From the NCBI GenBank assembly GCA_963774935.1, contig CAVZGO010000003.1:124001-188000 (forward strand): 64,000 nucleotides of DNA. Reading direction: 5' to 3'. Position numbers and translations under genes: made by a program. Each line of letters begins with the position of its first letter. The stretch's first letter is position 1. This document shows positions 36,320 to 47,177 of the stretch, one piece after another. The notes below the pieces were generated by a model. The model was not told the DNA's origin. It searched no databases and worked only from the letters and a program-made list of their open reading frames with translations. The stretch comes from CAVZGO01 sp963774935. Its GTDB lineage: Bacteria > Chloroflexota > Anaerolineae > Anaerolineales > UBA4823.

Positions 36320-37588
36320 ATGCCAGGTCTATCTGATAAACTCAAGGCACTGGGTGTAAAAATTGGCACACAGGATATCCCACAACCATCCAACCTACCT
36401 CACCAAAGTCAACAGTCTCAGCTACCTGGCTGGCCTTTAGTCACTCCTCATGGTGAAACTTATCTAGTTGAAAATTATTACGACGAAGTAGAACCTGAGA
36501 GCCGTCATCCAGGTAAAATTGATTCACCATTTACAACCCTTGCTGCCTGCATCGGGGACCAATCACTTGGGAATTTGCCACTCGAGTCACTTGTATTCCT
36601 GGATACAGAAACCACCGGACTTGCAGGTGGAACAGGGACGTTTGCATTTATGGTTGGAGTTGGCCGATTCGAACCGGGAAGTTTCCACCTGGCTCAGTTT
36701 TTCATGCGAGATCCATCAGAGGAGATCGCCCAACTCTATGCATTAGAGCAATTCTTGACCCCCTGCCAGGCACTAGTCACCTTTAACGGCAAGGCATTCG
36801 ATGCACCTCTACTCAACACTCGTTACGCCATTAATGGTTGGCCTTCACCTTTACGAGGCATTAAACACATTGACCTATTACATATTTCCCGAAAACTTTG
36901 GCGATATCGGCTCCCCAGTCGTACGCTAAGTAATTTGGAGGTCCAGATATTAAGCACATCCCGAACTGAAGAGGATATCCCGGGTTGGATGATCCCCCAG
37001 ATCTATCTTGACTTTCTTCACAATGGAGATACATCAACAATAAAGAATATTTTTTACCACAACCAAATGGATATTCTCAGCCTCGCCAGCCTATTCAACC
37101 ACGTATCTAATTTATTGAATAATCCACTGGAATCCACGAATAATGGTGCAGATCAACTTGCTCTGGCACGTTTATTTGAAGAGGTGGGAGATATTAACCT
37201 AGCTATAAACCTGTATCAGCGAAGTATGGATCATACAGCTGATAACACAATGACATCAGAAACGGCGGATTTTAATCCACCTTCCCAAGTCGCGGTAGAA
37301 GCAATGGCAAGGCTGGCAGCGATATATAAACGCCTGCATGATTATCCTCCTGCGGTTGCTTTATGGGAACAAGCTGCAAAACAACGACACATTGACTCCA
37401 TAGTCGAATTAGCGAAATATTTCGAACATCAGGTAAAAGATTATTCAAATGCGATTAAGTGGGCACAGTCAGCTTTAGACATAATTCAATTGGCGAGCGT
37501 ATCTCAGAGCGATCCTTTCTATTGGGAACCTGAGTTAGAACATCGACTTGCACGTTTACGTTCGAAATATAAAATCGATGCATCCTGA
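36320..37588 (+). CDS. mrfB: MrfB-like (YprB) DEDDh 3'-5' exonuclease with C-terminal TPR-like region
   Basis: A 422-residue protein. The exonuclease domain (about 85-260) has VFLDTETTGLAGG (D and E ligands), FNGKAFDAPLL (second D) and YHNQMDILSLASL (H and D). The C-terminal third is helical with repeat-like segments (LARLFEEVGDINLAINLYQRS, KYFEHQVKDYSNAIKWAQ) resembling TPRs, as in B. subtilis YprB. It acts with MrfA in repair of bulky or crosslinked DNA adducts. The stop overlaps the start of the MFS gene. Confidence 0.88.
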   Translation: MPGLSDKLKALGVKIGTQDIPQPSNLPHQSQQSQLPGWPLVTPHGETYLVENYYDEVEPESRHPGKIDSPFTTLAACIGDQSLGNLPLESLVFLDTETTGLAGGTGTFAFMVGVGRFEPGSFHLAQFFMRDPSEEIAQLYALEQFLTPCQALVTFNGKAFDAPLLNTRYAINGWPSPLRGIKHIDLLHISRKLWRYRLPSRTLSNLEVQILSTSRTEEDIPGWMIPQIYLDFLHNGDTSTIKNIFYHNQMDILSLASLFNHVSNLLNNPLESTNNGADQLALARLFEEVGDINLAINLYQRSMDHTADNTMTSETADFNPPSQVAVEAMARLAAIYKRLHDYPPAVALWEQAAKQRHIDSIVELAKYFEHQVKDYSNAIKWAQSALDIIQLASVSQSDPFYWEPELEHRLARLRSKYKIDAS

Positions 37589-38861
37589 ACTTCTGAAAGA
37601 TCTTCGACATAATGTGACTGTCAGTATCTTTGATGCTGCATTCTTTGGTATGGCGCTGGGATTCGCGTCATTCGTTACCATTATTCCACTATTCGTTAGA
37701 ACATTCACAAGTTCAGCGATAATCATAGGTCTGGTGCCGGCGATACACACGGTTGGCTGGCAGCTTCCCCAATTATTCACAGCTAATATGACTACCCGAG
37801 CCCGGCAGTATCGTCGGTTAGTATTAATTTTAACCATCCAAGAAAGACTGCCCTATCTTGGTTTTGCCATCGTAGCCTGGTTCTCCCCATCTTTACGCCC
37901 AGAGATTACCTTAGCCTTAATCTTTCTGCTGCTCATCTGGCAAGGATTAGGGGCAGGATTGACTGCTACTCCTTGGCAAAGCATGATTGGAAAGATTATT
38001 CCTTCTGATTGGTTAGGGACTTTTTTTGGAACACAATCCTCGGCTGCCAATTTACTGGCGGCAATAACAGCAATACTTGCAGGATTAATTCTCCAAGAAC
38101 TCCCCAGTCCTTTGGATTTCACTTTGTGCTTTCTCCTCGCAATGCTCGGATTGGTTATCTCCTGGTTTTTTCTAAGAATGACTCGGGAATCCGAAAACCC
38201 TCCCGCCCCAGAAATTCCGATTCAGGTTTTCGCCTGGGCTGATTGGCAAGAATTATTATCCCTTGACCGAAATTTCCGTTGGTTTCTACTCACTCGAATG
38301 ATGACCACAATAGCTTCGATGGGCTTTGCGTTCTACTCGGTATTCGCGGTTCATCAGCTGGGCATGAGCGAAATTTCTGTTGGAATACTAACAAGTGTAC
38401 TGTTAGTTACACAGCTCTTGGCAAATCCAATCATGGGATGGTTTGGTGATCGTTGGAGTCACCGTGGGATGCTGGTGGTCGGCATTGCAGCTTCAGCATT
38501 AAGCGGATTATTAGCATGGGCGGCAAATGGATCCGGTTGGTTTTTTCCCGTGGTTATCCTGGCAGGAATCTCTAATGTTGCCACCTGGACAATTAGCATG
38601 GCGATGGTACAGGAGTTTGGGACCATTTCTCAGCGACCAACTTATATTGGATTATCGAATACACTCATAGCACCATTCACAATATTAGCCCCATTTCTGG
38701 GGGGTTGGCTGGCGGACACATTCAGCTATGATACAACTTTCCTGGTTTCAGGTATATTGAGTCTACTGACAATGGGTCTGCTCATCTGGATGGTAAAAGA
38801 TCCCCGAAGAATTAATACTACCAGCGATCAATTTCAACTCGACAATATTGAAGGAATATGA
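37578..38861 (+). CDS. MFS transporter
   Basis: A 427-residue protein with 12 predicted membrane helices and a central charged loop (FFLRMTRESENPPAPE). MFS-type landmarks include LIWQGLGAGLTATPWQSMIGKIIP after helix 4 and GWFGDRWSHRGMLVVG, the cytoplasmic G-x-x-x-D-R-x-x-R loop in the second half. ATG 37578 overlaps the last codons of mrfB; an upstream reading to 37548 is less likely. Export of a drug would fit a repair operon, but no substrate is predictable. Confidence 0.82.
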   Translation: MHPELLKDLRHNVTVSIFDAAFFGMALGFASFVTIIPLFVRTFTSSAIIIGLVPAIHTVGWQLPQLFTANMTTRARQYRRLVLILTIQERLPYLGFAIVAWFSPSLRPEITLALIFLLLIWQGLGAGLTATPWQSMIGKIIPSDWLGTFFGTQSSAANLLAAITAILAGLILQELPSPLDFTLCFLLAMLGLVISWFFLRMTRESENPPAPEIPIQVFAWADWQELLSLDRNFRWFLLTRMMTTIASMGFAFYSVFAVHQLGMSEISVGILTSVLLVTQLLANPIMGWFGDRWSHRGMLVVGIAASALSGLLAWAANGSGWFFPVVILAGISNVATWTISMAMVQEFGTISQRPTYIGLSNTLIAPFTILAPFLGGWLADTFSYDTTFLVSGILSLLTMGLLIWMVKDPRRINTTSDQFQLDNIEGI

Positions 38862-40006
38862 TCATGACTGAATTATTCTCGTACGATGTTCTTAGCTGGC
38901 CAGAGATTGCTGCATTACCACGAGATACTCCACTAATTATCCCTTTAGGCACAGGTTATGCGATACAGGATATCTCATCTGCATTGGGAAATCCCCCGAG
39001 AGCAGGCATCTTGCCTGCAATTCCATTTGGTTGGCGAGGTAGTGGCTTAGCGGTAGAGGACGATGTGCTGTCTCGGATGATATCAAATTTAATTTTCAGC
39101 CTCAGAGACGATGGTTTCACACAAGTCCATGCTTTGGTTCCACCTGGGCTGCAGCTTGACATTGGTGAACAAAGCATCATTCTGCCAAATCCAAACCAGA
39201 AATTACAAGCACCTAGGATCCCGAATGATCGAGAGCTAAATAAAGTTATTCTAATTCCAATAGGACACACTGAGCAACATGGATTCCATCTTCCGATGTC
39301 GACTGATACCCTAATTATTAATGCCATCAGTCAAGGCGTCGTAGCTTCCGCTCATAAATTAGCTGTATCGCTTCCAGTAATGCCTTATGGAGTTTCTACT
39401 CACAGATCTGCATTCGCAGGTACTTTAAATTGTGGCGGAAGGGCATTTGAAGATTTTTGGTTATCGGTTGTGGACGTATTAACCGGTCGGGGTTTTAATA
39501 AATTCTATTTTATGAGTGGCCACGGTGGAAATAGCTCATTCCTGGCAAATGTAGTGAAGTATGCAGGTGAAAGGCACCGTCGGATATTTTGCGCAACAAG
39601 TTGGCTATATCTGTCGGGTCCTAAAGGAATCGCTGCATTAGAAGAATTTCGGCAATCTCAAATTGGTGGTATGGGGCACGCATGCGAGCTTGAAACATCT
39701 CTCATCCTCCAATTAACGCCGGAATTAGTGCATATGGAGAGAGTTGTAGATGAGTTAGAGTTTATTACTACTCCATCATATTATATGGATTGGGTTGAAG
39801 GCGGTGCACTCGTGGCAAATCCCCCATGGGATGACGATTCACGAACAGGAGCATACGGTGCGGGTAGTTTTGGGACTGCTGAAAAGGGTCGTCAATGGCT
39901 AAGGGTAGCAATTGACGAAAAAGTAGATCACGTGTCAGAAATTATTGAACAACATGAACGCCGCGAACAGAGAAGAATTACCGGTTATGGGCTTTGGGGA
40001 AAATAA
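38858..40006 (+). CDS. Creatininase-family amidohydrolase with N-terminal partial duplication
   Basis: A 382-residue protein. The creatininase domain occupies about residues 130-340, with metal ligands in IPIGHTEQHGFHLPMSTDT, SGHGGNSSF and HACELETSL. The first 120 residues begin VLSWPEIAALPRDTPLIIPLGTG, which repeats the normal start of such a domain but then lacks its metal motif, so it looks like a degenerate first half. The start overlaps the MFS stop by ATGA. The family hydrolyses cyclic or linear amides (creatinine, formamidopyrimidines, mycofactocin precursor); the substrate here is unknown. Confidence 0.82.
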   Translation: MIMTELFSYDVLSWPEIAALPRDTPLIIPLGTGYAIQDISSALGNPPRAGILPAIPFGWRGSGLAVEDDVLSRMISNLIFSLRDDGFTQVHALVPPGLQLDIGEQSIILPNPNQKLQAPRIPNDRELNKVILIPIGHTEQHGFHLPMSTDTLIINAISQGVVASAHKLAVSLPVMPYGVSTHRSAFAGTLNCGGRAFEDFWLSVVDVLTGRGFNKFYFMSGHGGNSSFLANVVKYAGERHRRIFCATSWLYLSGPKGIAALEEFRQSQIGGMGHACELETSLILQLTPELVHMERVVDELEFITTPSYYMDWVEGGALVANPPWDDDSRTGAYGAGSFGTAEKGRQWLRVAIDEKVDHVSEIIEQHERREQRRITGYGLWGK

Positions 40007-41122
40007 TCATCCATCCAAATAATAAGCATGGTATGGACTTCGGCAAGGATTTCCCCAGGCGAGATGCATCGTGCGAGTGGTCAAGTCCAATACCAAAGAA
40101 TTAATTGTTTTTTCACGACATAAAGGATCCAACTCCGATTCAGAATGGCTACAGATAGAATTCGGGAAGTTCATATGATCTTTTTGGATTGCTTGTAACG
40201 ATTTAATGGTATGCAAAGGTGTTTTGTATAATAATCGCAATGCACGGAAATATCTGACCCTGGTTGAGATCAGTTCATCTGGATCCTTTTCAATTAGTTG
40301 CATGTTGTAATCGAGATAATGGTTGGTGTGAACCAATAACCCTTCATCTCCATATAAAATCGCGAAACGACGAGCTGATACCTCAACTGAATATAACTCC
40401 CCACTCTCATGGGCTAAAAGGTGACTATATCCTGCAGCCCTTTGAGAAACCAGCATAAAACTAATCGCTTCAGCAATTGTTCGAGCTCCCAGAACCGCAC
40501 GAGATGCAATTACTCGCGGGATGCCGATTCGGGAATCGGAAGGGTATACCGAATCACAGCATTGCGCGATTCCTTCAGCATTAAAACCGATATTAGGCAG
40601 TAATCCTCCATACGTCATCGCAATGAAGGGAGGCTCGTCTTCTGGCATCGCATGTACAATATAAACATCTCGCTCGTCTTCGGGTAACCAATCCTCATTA
40701 TGCGCAACCAATACATGACCATCTGCAGTTCGATCTTCGTTAACGGCCATACTTGTGCATTTTGTGAGGTGTAATGCATCCATTGTTACTGCTTCCATCG
40801 CATTGACAACCATTAAATCATCAAACAAAACCCCAGATCCTTTGGCCATGCCTTCAATCTCATCCACATATTGAGGATAACGTTCTTGTGCAAAAGGCAA
40901 GTATTTTCTTGCCTGAATTTGAGCTCCTAGCCAATCCAATTGAAGGTCTTCACGAGCGTTCGCGATCAGCATACGCGCATTCACGATGCTGCGCTGGATT
41001 TGTTCCTTACACGCTTCACCAATCTGTAATCCAATTTGTAAATGTGTACCTTGGACTTTAATTAATGGCGGTGGAACTTGCAGGTCGTCAATTGGTTGAT
41101 TTCCTTGAGATTCATTAAACAT
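40007..41122 (-). CDS. C45-family peptidase / acyl-CoA:6-APA acyltransferase-like protein
   Basis: A 371-residue N-terminal-nucleophile-type protein. Landmarks: TKCTSMAVNEDRTADGHVLVAHNEDWL (the cysteine of KCTSM is the likely nucleophile after autocleavage), PFIAMTYGGLLPNIGFNAEGIAQCCDS and HLLAHESGELYSVEVSA. The family includes penicillin acyltransferase and bacterial C45 amidases. No signal peptide. It converges with the creatininase gene with no spacer, and lies 104 bases from the glycosyltransferase gene upstream. Confidence 0.8.
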   Translation of the reverse strand: MFNESQGNQPIDDLQVPPPLIKVQGTHLQIGLQIGEACKEQIQRSIVNARMLIANAREDLQLDWLGAQIQARKYLPFAQERYPQYVDEIEGMAKGSGVLFDDLMVVNAMEAVTMDALHLTKCTSMAVNEDRTADGHVLVAHNEDWLPEDERDVYIVHAMPEDEPPFIAMTYGGLLPNIGFNAEGIAQCCDSVYPSDSRIGIPRVIASRAVLGARTIAEAISFMLVSQRAAGYSHLLAHESGELYSVEVSARRFAILYGDEGLLVHTNHYLDYNMQLIEKDPDELISTRVRYFRALRLLYKTPLHTIKSLQAIQKDHMNFPNSICSHSESELDPLCREKTINSLVLDLTTRTMHLAWGNPCRSPYHAYYLDG

Positions 41123-41200
41123 GATTACACCTTTATTCGATCAATTCAAAATCAAGCCGAAGATTTCGTACCCAGCAATGATTCCTATGGCATGTATTGA

Positions 41201-43080
41201 TTACCTGATCCTGGGTAGTTGCCTGATCAGCATCTGATTGAGTTCGCGATATTCAATGGAGATGGATTCTTTATGTTCATCTCAGCCAAAATAACACCTT
41301 CTATTTTATGGAGATCAAGCATTTGTTCCAGCAGCTCTAATCCTCCCATGACTGGGATTCCGTGGATATTTCTTCCGGATTTAAAAGGATCTACATCTAA
41401 AAATCCAACCGGTTTATAACCCAGATAAGGATTCATCAATATCCAACGCAACGCCATCTCACCAGCATCACCTGCACCAATAATCAAGATACGTTGGTCA
41501 GTCCCACGCGATTTCAGACCTGAATAAGAATCAAGTACCTTGAATGACGACCGAGTAAATGCCAAACCTAAAAATAAAAATAGACCAAAGAGAAGCAGGA
41601 TTACCGAAGAAAAAATGGGGTATTCATGTGGACCAACACCGATTGTCACCATTTGATATGCAAAGGTAGCTCCAGCAGTGAGAATTACAGCTCCCAGCAC
41701 CGCTTTTATATAACGGACAAAATCTGACACACCAACATACCGCCAAACACCGCGGTATACACCATAGTAAAAAAATGATAAGTAAGTGGCCACAAGTGTA
41801 TATGGAAGAGAGCTCAAGAAGATCTGAAGGGCAATAAAATTTAAATTCAAACCATATCGAATTACGAAGGCAAGATAATAAGCTAATATGATGATTACGA
41901 AATCAAGGACGACCTCCAATATCCTACGCTTAAATGTCAGATCTAACATCACCCGTAATAAGGGATTCGATCGAGGCTCTGTTCGCAAACGAGCTGGCTC
42001 GCTGCCTGTGTCTGGTATCGAGATTTTTATTCCACCCAAGTAGGCTGATAATAAAACCAAAGCTATAACAAGTAAAGGAATAAATATTAAACTTAGGGTA
42101 TAGCCAATTTCCTCAACCACAATAGCTGCAAGCCCTGAGAAAAATGCAGCTCCGTATAAGACAATAAGAGTTTGCCGTTCAGTAAGTCCAAATGCAATTA
42201 ACCGATGAGAGGTATGATCCTTACCACCATCAGCAGGCGATTGACCTCGCAAGATACGGGTTACTGTTACCAGGATTGTATCAAGAATCGGTAATAAGAG
42301 TAATAATGTGGGTACAGCCATTACGGCAAATACGTTAGATGCTTGCGGTTGATGGGCAATTGCCATCACGGCCAAGGTAAACCCTAAAAACATACTTCCG
42401 CTATCTCCCATAAATATCTTTGCGGGAGGAAAATTGTAAAATAAGAAGCCCAAAGTACTTCCTGCGAGTGCAAGAGATAGAACAAATAAGCCATCATTGC
42501 CAGCACGCCAGAAAAGAAATGCCAAGAATCCGGTAGTAATCAATGAAATCCCACCAGCTAATCCATCCATATTATCTAGTAGGTTAATCGCATTGGTGAT
42601 CCCGACAATCCAAATATAGGTTAATAAGATGTTAGGCAATCCAGCGACGATCGAATTTTCGAGTCTTGGGGTGAAAAAGCGGGTAGTAAATCCGAATGCA
42701 ATTACGATCGTGGCGGCAACTATCTGTCCAATAAGTTTTGCCGGGGGAGATATTCGTTTAAAGTCATCATATAAACCGAGACAAAAGATGAAGGTTGAGC
42801 CTAATAAAAAGCCCCATCGCAAGTTCTGAAACACCTGGATAGTGCTTTTGACACCACTCCCCCAATCAGAAACCAAATTGTGATTAATAATTACCGTAAT
42901 CAGCAAACCGATAAAAAATGACAGAAAAATGCCAACGCCCCCAAGGGTAGGGGTCGGAATACGATGCCAACGATCTTCACGAGGCCGGGAAACTTTGCCA
43001 AGTCGAATACTCACCTCCCTTACCACTGGTATTAGCAGTAAGTTACACACCAGGGAGGTAATTAGTGAGAACAATCCCAT
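41201..43080 (-). CDS. MraY/WecA-like sugar-1-phosphate transferase fused to a CapD/PglF-type N-terminal domain (frameshift near 41281)
   Basis: About 617-626 residues. The first half is a polyprenyl-phosphate GlcNAc-1-phosphate transferase with many helices and the motifs RPREDRWH, AINLLDNMDGLAGG and GDSGSMFLGF. The second half has four helices, then a Rossmann domain ILIIGAGDAGEMALRWI as in the N-terminus of PglF/CapD, but no epimerase catalytic domain. The main frame ends at 41227 with a short odd tail; removing the break near 41281 gives an alternative charged end (EYRELNQMLIRQLPRIR) stopping at 41201. It should start an envelope or exopolysaccharide glycan on the membrane. Confidence 0.75.
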
Positions 43081-43090
43081 ATGCTTTTAT

Positions 43091-46000
43091 TTATTTCTGA
43101 ATTTGATCAATGTATTCCTGAATTGCGGCCTTTTCATTTTCAGGTGCATTCTGTAACGCAGCAAGTGAAGCTCCTAGCGCAGATTTGGCATCATCAATCT
43201 TTAAGTATAAACGTGCCAGGATATTATAGAGTCGCCATGGATTTGCACCGTCTGGCGATAATAAGATAGCTTCCTGGTAAGCTTGAATAGCTTCGTTAGT
43301 CCGACCAAGCTGGGATAAAGCTCCTCCAAGGCCAACTGTATAACTATATTTTAAATCCAAATCACCCGTTCTTCTAATCGCTTCTTGATAGAACACGATT
43401 GCTTGATTTAAATCAGTATTTTGTGTTTCGGGATCATTCGAAGAAAGCGCCTGCTTCGTATAATACTCAGCCAATACACCATAAGTCCAATCATAGCTAG
43501 GATCCATTTCTCTTGCTTGCTGAAGTTTAATATAGGCTTCATCAGGGGCGTTCAGCTGCTGCATCAATAAATATGCCCATTCAACCCACAAACGAACATT
43601 ATTCGGGCTTAGTTTTGTGGCTTCACGGAAATATTGGTCGGAAAGCTCTGCTCTTTCGTTCTTTAGTTCCAAATCTTGAGTATATATCGCCCAAGCACTA
43701 TACAGGCGTGCCAGGTTGGCAGTATGGTCTGTGTTTAACGGATTTAATTCTCGTGCTTTTTCTAGTTTATCAACAGCCTCTGTGATCAGCTGATCTCGTT
43801 CCAGGGAGTTGGTGACGGTTTTTGCCTGTTCAAGCAAAGTACGTCCCTGGTAGAGATAGTAATAATCTTCATTTGGAGTAAGTTGATTGATACGAGAAAA
43901 AATCGCAATTGCACCGTTGTATGCACCAGGGCGATTGAATGAATCAGTTAATTTAAACGCGATGTCGGCCTGGGTATTTCGCAGGTTAACATTGAACGCT
44001 AATAGAGAAGTGATTATGATCCCTATTCCGAGTGCTGCAATTCCTTGCCAACGAACCGGCTTCTTTGTGTAGGGTTTCCCTAGTGTTAGTACATAACTCA
44101 ATCCAAGTGCAATAACTAAAATTATCAGGTAATAATGAGAAATTAAATTTATGTATCGGTTGACCTGGGACATCAGGGTCTCAAAGCTAGAAATTGTTAT
44201 ACTCGTAATAGTCGCAAGGCTCCCCGCCTGCCACAACCAGTAAATTAGCGAGATAGTAAACGAGGATAATAAGATAATTCCTAAAGATCGAAAATAGACC
44301 GACAGGCTTACATCTTTCGATTTTATCAAACCAGGTGGGTTATCGGATTCTGCCGCGAAAATCAGGCTACCGAGCAGCCAGGTTGAAAACATCATTGCCA
44401 GGAGTCCTCCTGATGCAACCGTGCCGCCTTTGATAGAGCTAATTGATCTCCAGAGGATCGACAATGTGGAATTATCTGCTTGGTTGGTCGAGATGAAGTT
44501 ATACCCCAATGTAATCAAGATAAGCCCTAATAGTAAACCTGCTACCAAGGGATTCCTCAATTCGACAAACCTGACTGCAAACAAATCCCCAGATTTCTTA
44601 CCCGGATGAAATTTTTCGGGTGAATTCTTTCTTCTCGCCCCTGACTTTACGTTTGGCTCCTTAACCACGCTGGTTTTTACTCCAGCATCTTTGTGTATCC
44701 ATTGAGCATTTTTGGCTTCTAAGTCTTTCGCAGTGAGGCTACCATCAATCCGCTCAACATTCTCAGAATTACTTTTTGGCTCATGAGAAGGCAATATATA
44801 ACCTACAATTATTAATAATGCAGTTAATGTCCAAAAGTACAGCCTGGAGACGGACATAGCGATCCCGAAATTAATTTCCACAAAATTAGCTAATATCGCA
44901 GCCAGAATTCCAATCATGATCAGTGAATCATTGAAAGAAATCTCAGTTGTTGGTTGCCTGGATAAACCGAATATCGTAACGTAGAGTATCAAGCCAACGA
45001 ATATACCAAAGGGGATCCCCACACCAACATACGCTAATCCGCGCCACACTCCTGCGACAATCGCACCAGTAATTCCGCTAGCGATAAATAGTCCCCAATA
45101 AAGATATTTGTGAAGGGGACTTTGTATCAGCCTCATCCACTTGTAACCATAATAGAATAATGCTCCATACAACCCAATATATGCAATAAAACCGAAGAAT
45201 GCCGGTAAAAACAAGCGAATCCCAAGTTTCATTGTGTGATCTATCCGGTGCAGCATTGCGTCTTTCAACAACACCCAATTGTGGGTTATAAAATGGATTG
45301 AAAACGACATACATACTCTCTGGCCCGTATCCAACAAGCGGACGGATTATATTGTACGGATCGGTATCGCCGTCAGGGAATTCTAACGGTTCATGAGGCA
45401 GCATAAGCTCGGCAGCACCTTCCCAAATATATCGTCTCACCTTAGCACTGTTACTATCTGGGTCTAGTAGCAAACCGAATCTGCCGATCGATGGAAGGCT
45501 ACGAAGCGTTTCAAGCGGACCTTTTTCTATATTGAAAACAACCAAAAAAATGGAAATAAAAAGCGCAACACCTACCCAAGCAATGGTCGCCCAACGGCGC
45601 CGCCAATAAACGGTTAGAAGAAGCACCATGAAGAATATGCTCGCCATCCATCCTAGTACTGGACCACGACTTCCACTAAAGTACAATGCAGAAATCTGTA
45701 TGCCGGCTATAAATGTGTAACCCACACACCTGAGCACGTTAAGCCATTTGTTTTCAGTCCTCGAAATAATGGATCTTAGGGAATCAATTATCCTGACTAC
45801 TGTGAGAGGGAAAACCAAGATCACGTAAGCAGCTATAAAAATTGAATTACCGAGTGTCGAAGAAATCCGGGTGACAACATCCCCCGCCCAGAGGACGGGA
45901 TCCAACCTATAGTGCTGGAGAATCCCGTATAAAGTAACAGGCAGACTCGTCAGGATGATGACTGTTATCAGCCTATTAATTTGTTCACGTTCGCGTAAAT

Positions 46001-46403
46001 TCGCGGCAATTACCAAGAAAATAATCAGATACGAAAAAAAGGTATAGGTCCCCTGAAGTCGCTGATAAGACCCCCAAAAACTGGTGGAAGGTACGATTGA
46101 GAAAATTGACGCGATCAGATAAGCAAGAAACAGCACCAAAACTGGGATAACGAGTGGTATGCGAAGGAGTCTTCGGTACCACTTTTCCTCACGATTTTTA
46201 AAACTCCAATCTATGCCTTCACTCAGAACCTTTACAATCCAAATTACCAGCAAAAATATTGCCAGGGTCCTTAATATAGCAATTTTATCGGGCTCAAATA
46301 TACGACTCGAGAATAAATTAAAAAATAATGGCGTGACAACCATCGCTGCCAGCCATAAAGCCTCCATCATTCCATCACACCAACGACATAATTTTGTCGG
46401 CAT
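43091..46403 (-). CDS. O-antigen ligase / Wzy-like membrane protein with C-terminal TPR repeats (frameshift near 45200)
   Basis: Two frames join into about 1103 residues. The N-terminal part (start 46403) has about ten membrane helices and the ligase-type loop SALYFSGSRGPVLGW and GYGPESMYVVF. At SLVFTG one base near 45200 is extra, and FFGFIAYIGLYGALF continues in the next frame, followed by more helices and then at least six TPR-like repeats (NPWRLYNILARLYLKIDDAKSALGAS). Such proteins ligate or polymerise surface glycans; acceptor and sugar are unknown. It lies directly upstream of the sugar-1-phosphate transferase. Confidence 0.72.
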
Positions 46404-46540
46404 ATAACGAATTCCTCTACTACATGTATAAAGGCCAAATTATTGGGACAAAAATAATAGCCAGAATGAATATGATTATTGTCAACGATTAGCCAACTTT
46501 TTGAAAATCGAGAAATTTATAATCACCTGGTCCATACATC

Positions 46541-46644
46541 TCAAACAAGATGGATCGAAAGGCGTAAGACAGGGATTCGATCAATAAAAAATAAAATTAC
46601 TGCTAATACAATTATTATCAGTAATAAACCAATCTCGATTGTCA
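46541..46644 (-). CDS. Small membrane ORF, 34 residues
   Basis: ATG 46644 to TGA 46541. The peptide is one hydrophobic helix (IGLLLIIIVLAVILFFIDRIP) with a short charged end. It resembles the first helix of SLC13-type transporters, so it may be the remnant of a deleted transporter or a genuine small membrane protein. It lies 22 bases after the biotin-carrier stop in the same orientation. The rest of the gap to 46404 shows no gene. Confidence 0.3.
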
Positions 46645-46666
46645 TGATACGACTGTAATCTCTGGG

Positions 46667-47164
46667 TTAAATTATTTCTACAATAACATCACCCAAGGAT
46701 ACGCTCTGACCCTGAGTTACATTTAAGTCTTTTACTTTCCCTGAGTGAGGAGCCCTAATTTCATTCTCCATTTTCATTGCTTCCAGAATGACGATTGGCT
46801 CTCCAGCATCTACGGATTGGTCGTTTTCTACGAATATGCGGGTTATTAATCCCGGGATCGGAGCTTTAACCCGAGTGTCACCTGAGCGTGGTCGATGCAG
46901 GACCATTTGTTCATCACGAATCTCAATCGGAAAAACTCCATTATAAGATCGTATCCACCGCAGATCGTGATCGATAATCAATTCATAGGAGTGATTATCA
47001 ATTACCATCCACAGGACATCATCAAGTGGTGTGGCGATTTCCAATTGGTTTACACTGACGACCTCATCATCTACTTTGACAGTAAGGTATCCATCGGGTT
47101 TATTCAAAGGATTAATTTCAATCTTATAGGTCCGATCTTGAACTGAAACACTCAGTCGGTTCAT
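46667..47164 (-). CDS. Biotin carboxyl carrier protein-like
   Basis: A 165-residue protein starting at ATG 47164 with AAGGA upstream. The last 75 residues form a biotinyl domain with the target lysine in ILEAMKMENEI and the usual PIPGLITRIFV start. The first 90 residues (beta-rich, WMVIDNHSYELII) resemble the linker found before the biotin domain in acyl-CoA carboxylase alpha subunits. It follows the biotin carboxylase gene by 13 bases, so the two act together. No carboxyltransferase subunit is present in the window. Confidence 0.87.
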   Translation of the reverse strand: MNRLSVSVQDRTYKIEINPLNKPDGYLTVKVDDEVVSVNQLEIATPLDDVLWMVIDNHSYELIIDHDLRWIRSYNGVFPIEIRDEQMVLHRPRSGDTRVKAPIPGLITRIFVENDQSVDAGEPIVILEAMKMENEIRAPHSGKVKDLNVTQGQSVSLGDVIVEII

Positions 47165-47177
47165 AATCCAATAATCC

